The position numbers and the translations under genes were made by a program. Shown one piece after another: positions 39,496 to 43,221 of a stretch of DNA of 43,221 bases (positions are counted from its first letter, which is position 1; each line of letters starts with the position of its first letter). The notes under the pieces were generated by a model. That model was not told the DNA's origin, searched no databases, and worked only from the letters and a program-made list of their open reading frames with translations. Source of the stretch: Selenomonadales bacterium UBA7018 (GTDB lineage Bacteria > Bacillota > Negativicutes > Selenomonadales > Selenomonadaceae); the NCBI GenBank assembly GCA_002448305.1, contig DJWY01000021.1, positions 90,644 through 133,864 of the forward strand, in the 5' to 3' direction.

Positions 39496-40518
39496 TCAAT
39501 CACTCGCCAAAATAATTTTCTCAATCGGGAAGCGCAGATAAATTTTGCTGGTTTGAAAAAAGTTTTTGTCGACTTCAAAGCGAATCGGCTTGCCGCCATT
39601 AGCCCGAACCATTACGATATAAGAAAAAGTGTCCTCAATAATCTGCACGACTTCCATAGCAAAAGTATTTTCGTCCGGCTCTGCGCGGAGTTCTAAATCA
39701 TGGGCGCGTATCCCAACAAATTTTAAATCGTCGGGAATATTTTCGGCAGTCAATGTTAGTTGCCAATCTTCGGCGAAAAGTTTATTAGCGGAAATCTTTT
39801 TAGCGGACGAAATGTTTTTGCAACCGGTGAGAATCATCGCGGCTAATGTTTTAGGATTTTTAAAAATTTCGCGCTTGCCGTCGACCGTATCAATTTTCCC
39901 CGCGTTCATGACTGCAATCCTATCTGCCAGCCGATAAACTTCGCCGCGCTCATGACTAACCAAAATTGCCGCGCCGTAAATCTTGAAAATCTCGGCAAGC
40001 TCAAGTTCCAACTGCCAACGCAAATAACTATCCAACGCTGAAAACGGCTCGTCCAATAGCAAAATTTTTGCGTGCGAAGTCAAAACCCTAGCAAATGCAA
40101 CGCGCTGTTGTTGTCCGCCGCTAAGTTCATTGGGATAAACATTTTCTAAGCCGTCGAGTTGAAAGCGCGAAAGATTTTCTTTAAGCTTATGCCGCTTTTC
40201 TTCCGCAGAGCCGACCGCCGCCAATAAAATATTTTCTGCAACCGTCATGTTAGGGAAAAGCGCGTAGTTTTGAAAAAGATAACCTGCGCGTCTAAGTTGC
40301 GGCGGCAGGTTAATTTTTTTCGCGCTATCGAAGAGCGTTCGCCCGTTCAAAATAATTTCGCCTTCGTCTGGCGTCTCAATCCCCGCAATGCATTTCAGCG
40401 TTATTGACTTGCCGGAACCACTCGCGCCCAGTAAAGCAAAAATTTCGTCGCGAACAGAAAAATCAACGTCAAGCACGAAGTCTCGCAATTTTTTTCTAAT
40501 CGATACTCTTAAATCCAT
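39496..40518 (-). CDS. modC: Molybdate (or tungstate) ABC transporter ATPase
   Basis: 340 aa. Walker A is GASGSGKS, the signature LSGGQQQR, Walker B LLLDEP and the H-loop SHERGEV. The C-terminal part (from about residue 265) is a TOBE/molybdate-binding-like regulatory region. A TTG at 40527 is an alternative start. It overlaps modA by 23 bases, so translation is coupled. It energises uptake of the oxyanion delivered by ModA. Confidence 0.92.
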   Translation of the reverse strand: MDLRVSIRKKLRDFVLDVDFSVRDEIFALLGASGSGKSITLKCIAGIETPDEGEIILNGRTLFDSAKKINLPPQLRRAGYLFQNYALFPNMTVAENILLAAVGSAEEKRHKLKENLSRFQLDGLENVYPNELSGGQQQRVAFARVLTSHAKILLLDEPFSALDSYLRWQLELELAEIFKIYGAAILVSHERGEVYRLADRIAVMNAGKIDTVDGKREIFKNPKTLAAMILTGCKNISSAKKISANKLFAEDWQLTLTAENIPDDLKFVGIRAHDLELRAEPDENTFAMEVVQIIEDTFSYIVMVRANGGKPIRFEVDKNFFQTSKIYLRFPIEKIILASD

Positions 40519-41260
40519 ATTTCTCAAAAACTTTCTTGGCGACGTTGGAGTTTGTGAAGTCTAGGAATTTTTTAGCGACGTCAAGATTTTTGGAAGACTT
40601 AATCACGGCGGCAGGATAGATAACCGGCTTGTGCGTTCCTTCAGGAGCCGCGCAGATAACTTTGACTTTATCGGAAATAGCCGCGTCAGTCGCGTAGACA
40701 ACGCCGCAATCAACTTCGCCGCTTTCAGTCCACGCCAAAACTTGTCGCACGTCCGAACCGTAAACCGCCTTTGCCTTGACTGCGTCGAGAATATTTAACG
40801 CCGTGAAAATTTCTTCGCTGTACTGTCCGACCGGAACGCCTTTAGGCTCGCCCAACGCAATTTTCTCAACCTTATCGCTCGCCACGTCGTCATAACTCAT
40901 AATGCCTTTTTCGCTATCTGCGGGAACAATAAGCACGACTTCATTGCGGAGCAAATCTTTGCGCGTACCTTCGGCAAGTTCGCCCTTTTCGTCAAGCGCA
41001 TTCATTTGCTTTTGCGCGGCGGAGTAAAATAAATCAGTGTCGCCGCCGTTCTCAATCGCCTGCTGAAGTGCGCCGCTCGACCCGAAGTTGAAAATAATTT
41101 TGACATTCGGATTGTCTTTGCCGTAAAGCTCAGCAAGTTCATTCATGACATTAGTTAAGCTCGCCGCCGCTGATACGTGCAACTCAACGGGCTTGTGCTC
41201 ACTTCCGCCGCAACCTGTCATTAACAACGCCGCGCAGATTATAGCAAAAAATTTTTTCAT
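40496..41260 (-). CDS. modA: Molybdate-binding lipoprotein
   Basis: 254 aa. The N-terminal MKKFFAIICAALLMTGCGG has a lipobox (LMTGC), so the protein is lipid-anchored. The mature part starts LHVSAAASLTNVMNELAELY, and FNFGSSGALQQAIENG supplies the anion-binding Ser residues of the ModA family; YGSDVRQVLAWTESGEVDCGVVYA follows. ModA-type proteins can also bind tungstate. A leader of about 170 bases carries a Moco/Wco-like riboswitch. The ribosome site is TGGGG eight bases before the ATG. Confidence 0.93.
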   Translation of the reverse strand: MKKFFAIICAALLMTGCGGSEHKPVELHVSAAASLTNVMNELAELYGKDNPNVKIIFNFGSSGALQQAIENGGDTDLFYSAAQKQMNALDEKGELAEGTRKDLLRNEVVLIVPADSEKGIMSYDDVASDKVEKIALGEPKGVPVGQYSEEIFTALNILDAVKAKAVYGSDVRQVLAWTESGEVDCGVVYATDAAISDKVKVICAAPEGTHKPVIYPAAVIKSSKNLDVAKKFLDFTNSNVAKKVFEKYGFKSID

Positions 41261-41285
41261 GCTATCAACCCCAGAAAAAGTTTAA

Positions 41286-41311
41286 GGACTATCCCGCAAA
41301 AAGGATAGCCC
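41286..41311 (-). promoter_or_regulatory. Hairpin between the riboswitch and modA (expression platform)
   Basis: On the minus strand GGGCTATCC and GGATAGTCC form nine pairs (one G-U) around TTTTTGCG. The downstream T-run is short and interrupted. A GCTAT segment upstream can also pair with ATAGC beside the modA start, so control may be at translation. Confidence 0.5.
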
Positions 41312-41330
41312 AAAAAATAGCTTGCGCAGT

Positions 41331-41430
41331 ATGGGTGTCTCCTTTTCAAACAGGGAAGGCGACGAAGTTTCCCTCGTCACCCCGACTAAGCGTCATGGCT
41401 ATGCTTTAGACGCTTTCGCTCGGAGAACTT
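41331..41430 (-). promoter_or_regulatory. Molybdenum/tungsten-cofactor riboswitch (Moco/Wco class)
   Basis: The RNA strand contains, in order, UCUCCGAGCG, a stem AAGCGUC/GACGCUU whose loop includes AGCCAUGAC, a hairpin GGUGACGA/UCGUCGCC, then UUCCCUGUUUGAAAAGGAGA closing to the UCUCC at the start. This parallels the E. coli moaA Moco RNA (GCCGUGAC, the CUUCGCC hairpin, UCCCGUAUCUGGAAAGG). The element E. coli has between GUGAC and the second hairpin (P3) seems absent; variants lacking P3 have been proposed to sense tungsten cofactor. Location upstream of modABC fits. Identification is from memory of the motif. Confidence 0.65.
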
Positions 41431-41462
41431 TTGATAGTTTAGCACACAGAAAAATTTTATAC

Positions 41463-41476
41463 GTGATAACAATCAC
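41463..41476. promoter_or_regulatory. Palindrome GTGAT-N4-ATCAC upstream of the mod operon
   Basis: A perfect 14-base dyad with the layout of Crp/Fnr-family sites, directly upstream of an AT-rich TATAAAAT on the minus strand. It may be an operator for modABC, or the end of the transglycosylase transcript. No regulator is encoded nearby. Confidence 0.45.
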
Positions 41477-41489
41477 CGATGCGAAAATT

Positions 41490-42035
41490 TTAAGACTGAA
41501 TCAGCGTCAAAAGATTTTTATAATTGTTCGCGACCTTTATGACGTAATGGACAGTTTCTGAATAATTCGGAACACCGCCATGCTTTTCGACCGCGCCAGG
41601 TCCGGCATTGTACGCCGCAACCGCGTCCGTCACGGAATACGCTCCCCAGTTCTGAAAACGCCCAAGCTGATTCTTAATGTAAATCGTGCCGCCGATAATA
41701 TTTTCAAGCGGATTATGCGGATTAACGCCTAAACTCGCCGCCGTCGACGGCATAAGTTGCATAAGCCCAACTGCACCAACCGGACTTACTGCACGGAAAT
41801 TGAAATTGCTTTCCGCCTCCATTATCGACGTTATCAAAATCGGGTCAACTTGATACTCGCTCGACGCATAAAGAATCGCGCGCGTTATCCAATCGCATTC
41901 AACTTCGTTGCCGTTATAGCGATTAACCGTCTGATAAATCGCGCTGTAATAATCAACCGCTTCAGCCTCGCCGCCCGTCATCAACATAAAACACAGGCTC
42001 ACACCTATCAAAACCCTTTTCAAAAATTTTATCAT
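41490..42035 (-). CDS. Lytic transglycosylase (SLT domain)
   Basis: 181 aa. A signal peptide (residues 1-26, ending GEAEA) exports it. The SLT domain has the catalytic Glu in IMEAESNF, SPVGAVGLMQLMPSTAASLG and the AYNAGPGAV motif. It cleaves peptidoglycan to 1,6-anhydromuropeptides, and could help flagellar or envelope insertion. GAGGAG precedes the ATG. Its promoter is just upstream; it is monocistronic. Confidence 0.9.
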   Translation of the reverse strand: MIKFLKRVLIGVSLCFMLMTGGEAEAVDYYSAIYQTVNRYNGNEVECDWITRAILYASSEYQVDPILITSIMEAESNFNFRAVSPVGAVGLMQLMPSTAASLGVNPHNPLENIIGGTIYIKNQLGRFQNWGAYSVTDAVAAYNAGPGAVEKHGGVPNYSETVHYVIKVANNYKNLLTLIQS

Positions 42036-42068
42036 ATTGTTCGCTCCTCTAAGTCAAAATTTTTGCTG

Positions 42069-42096
42069 ATTATAACACAGATTTTCAGAAGTCCAA
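42069..42096 (-). promoter_or_regulatory. Promoter of the lytic transglycosylase gene
   Basis: On the minus strand TTGGAC (42091-42096), 16-base spacer, perfect TATAAT (42069-42074). Confidence 0.6.
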
Positions 42097-42138
42097 AAAA
42101 ATTTACCACGAAACTTTTAAGGAGCGATTAGAATCAAA

Positions 42139-42175
42139 GAAAAAAGCCCGCTTCAATTTTCCTGAAGAGGACTTT
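42139..42175 (-). terminator. Terminator of pckA
   Basis: On the minus strand AAAGTCC-T-CTTCA and TGAAG-C-GGGCTTT pair around a short loop, followed by a T run. Confidence 0.7.
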
Positions 42176-42210
42176 GAAATTTATTTTGCAGTCAATTAAT
42201 TACTTAAAAA

Positions 42211-43221
42211 TTAAAGATGAGGACCAGCCGCAACGAGAGCTTTGCCCGCCGCGTTGTATTCGTATTTCTTAAAGTTCTTGATAAAGCGGCTCGCTAAATC
42301 TTCTGCTCTTCTATCCCATTCAGTCGGGTCAGCGTAAGTGTTGCGCGGGTCGAGAATATTTGTCGCGACGCCTTCAAGGACGGTCGGAACTTCAAGGTCG
42401 AAAATAGCAATTTTCTTAGTCGGAGCATTTTTAATCGCGCCGCCTAAAATCGCGTCGATAATGCCGCGAGTATCTTTAATGGAAATGCGCTTGCCGGTGC
42501 CGTTCCAGCCGGTGTTGACGAGATAAGCTTTCGCGCCGCTCTTTTCCATGCGCTTAACGAGTTCTTCAGCGTATTTAGTCGGGTGCAGTTCAAGGAACGC
42601 TTGACCAAAGCACGCGCTAAAAGTCGGAGTGGGTTCAGTAATTCCACGCTCAGTGCCCGCAAGTTTAGCAGTAAAACCGCTCAAGAAATAATATTTGCAC
42701 TGTTCGGAAGTCAGAATCGAGACGGGCGGCAATACGCCAAATGCGTCCGCGCTAAGGAAGATAACCGACTGCGCGGCGGGTCCGTGACTGTCGGGGCGCA
42801 CGATATTTTTAATGTGATAAATCGGATAGCTGACGCGGGTATTTTCCGTGACGGATTTATCAGCAAAATCAATCTTGCCGTTCTTATCAACGGTGACGTT
42901 CTCAAGGAGTGCATCGCGGTGAATCGCGTTATAAATGTCAGGCTCGGCAACGGGGTCAAGGTTGATAACTTTCGCGTAGCAGCCACCCTCGAAATTGAAA
43001 ACGCCGGTATCGTCCCAGCCGTGTTCGTCGTCGCCGATAAGCAATCTCTTCGGGTCGGTAGAAAGGGTCGTTTTGCCCGTGCCGGAAAGTCCAAAGAAAA
43101 TCGCAGTGTTCTCGCCGTTCATATCGGTATTGGCGGAGCAGTGCATAGCGGCAATTCCTTTGAGCGGCAGGAAATAATTCATCATGGAGAAAAGACCTTT
43201 TTTCATTTCGCCGCCGTACCA
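42211..43221 (-). CDS. pckA: Phosphoenolpyruvate carboxykinase (ATP), 5' end outside the window
   Basis: The last 336 residues of about 530; the frame is open through the window edge (WYGGEMKKGLFS). It interconverts oxaloacetate and PEP with ATP/ADP, and in rumen-type anaerobes runs toward CO2 fixation. Visible are the P-loop GLSGTGKTTLS, the metal-binding LIGDDEHGWDD and EGGCYAK, and NTGWNGTGKRISIKDTR for nucleotide binding. The start lies beyond base 43221; the Met at 43206 is internal. Confidence 0.95.
   Translation of the reverse strand, partial: WYGGEMKKGLFSMMNYFLPLKGIAAMHCSANTDMNGENTAIFFGLSGTGKTTLSTDPKRLLIGDDEHGWDDTGVFNFEGGCYAKVINLDPVAEPDIYNAIHRDALLENVTVDKNGKIDFADKSVTENTRVSYPIYHIKNIVRPDSHGPAAQSVIFLSADAFGVLPPVSILTSEQCKYYFLSGFTAKLAGTERGITEPTPTFSACFGQAFLELHPTKYAEELVKRMEKSGAKAYLVNTGWNGTGKRISIKDTRGIIDAILGGAIKNAPTKKIAIFDLEVPTVLEGVATNILDPRNTYADPTEWDRRAEDLASRFIKNFKKYEYNAAGKALVAAGPHL

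Overview
The window looks like a chromosomal segment of a motile, anaerobic, diderm Firmicute, most likely class Negativicutes (Selenomonas-like). The reasons are: a Firmicute-type flagellar late-gene block with the FliW/CsrA pair; rubrerythrin, cobyrinate diamide synthase and ATP-type PEP carboxykinase; strong AGGAGG ribosome sites; and an LPS-type CDP-sugar locus, which implies an outer membrane. The taxonomic call is inference from gene content. No stretch over 300 bases lacks a gene.

Layout. 1-6.6 kb holds fucO, rmlD, a cobalamin pair (cbiC-cbiA) and hom-thrB. 6.7-19.9 kb is a 13-kb minus-strand surface-glycan operon read from a promoter at 19.95 kb: rfbF, a GT8 glycosyltransferase, rfbG, rfbH, a broken FkbM methyltransferase, a split transketolase, acylating acetaldehyde dehydrogenase, 4-hydroxy-2-oxovalerate-type aldolase, an acetolactate-synthase-like ThDP enzyme, and two NAD-dependent epimerase/reductases. 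20-24.2 kb carries folD, a membrane metallophosphoesterase, rluB and a YhiN-type flavoprotein. 24.2-29.5 kb carries a Lys-tailed secreted protein, tRNA-Gln(CTG), reverse rubrerythrin, a twin-arginine carboxylesterase and a long glutamine synthetase. 29.5-38.7 kb is the minus-strand flagellar block flgM-flgN-(flgN-like)-flgK-flgL / DUF6470-fliW-csrA-flaG-fliD-fliS-fliT. 38.8-43.2 kb carries modABC behind a Moco/Wco-type riboswitch, a lytic transglycosylase and the 3' part of pckA.

The most unusual system is in the glycan operon. Four of its genes contain long poly-G tracts in the coding strand (G10, G11, G8 and G11, each flanked as T-Gn-CA), which I did not notice elsewhere in the window. Three are in frame. 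The G8 tract splits the FkbM methyltransferase into two overlapping frames, so that gene is OFF here and would be restored by G7 or G10. The G11 tract at the end of the transketolase C-subunit decides whether its reading frame stops early or runs through a hairpin into the start codon of the next gene, so it could switch translational coupling of the downstream enzymes. Together this looks like a slipped-strand, multi-switch contingency locus for surface sugar structure.

The enzyme set suggests a CDP-3,6-dideoxyhexose pathway (RfbF, RfbG, RfbH) followed by thiamine-dependent carbon-carbon branching, comparable to yersiniose synthesis by YerE. The unusual addition is an acetaldehyde dehydrogenase/aldolase pair that could supply a longer 2-oxo acid donor. 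This chemistry is a hypothesis.
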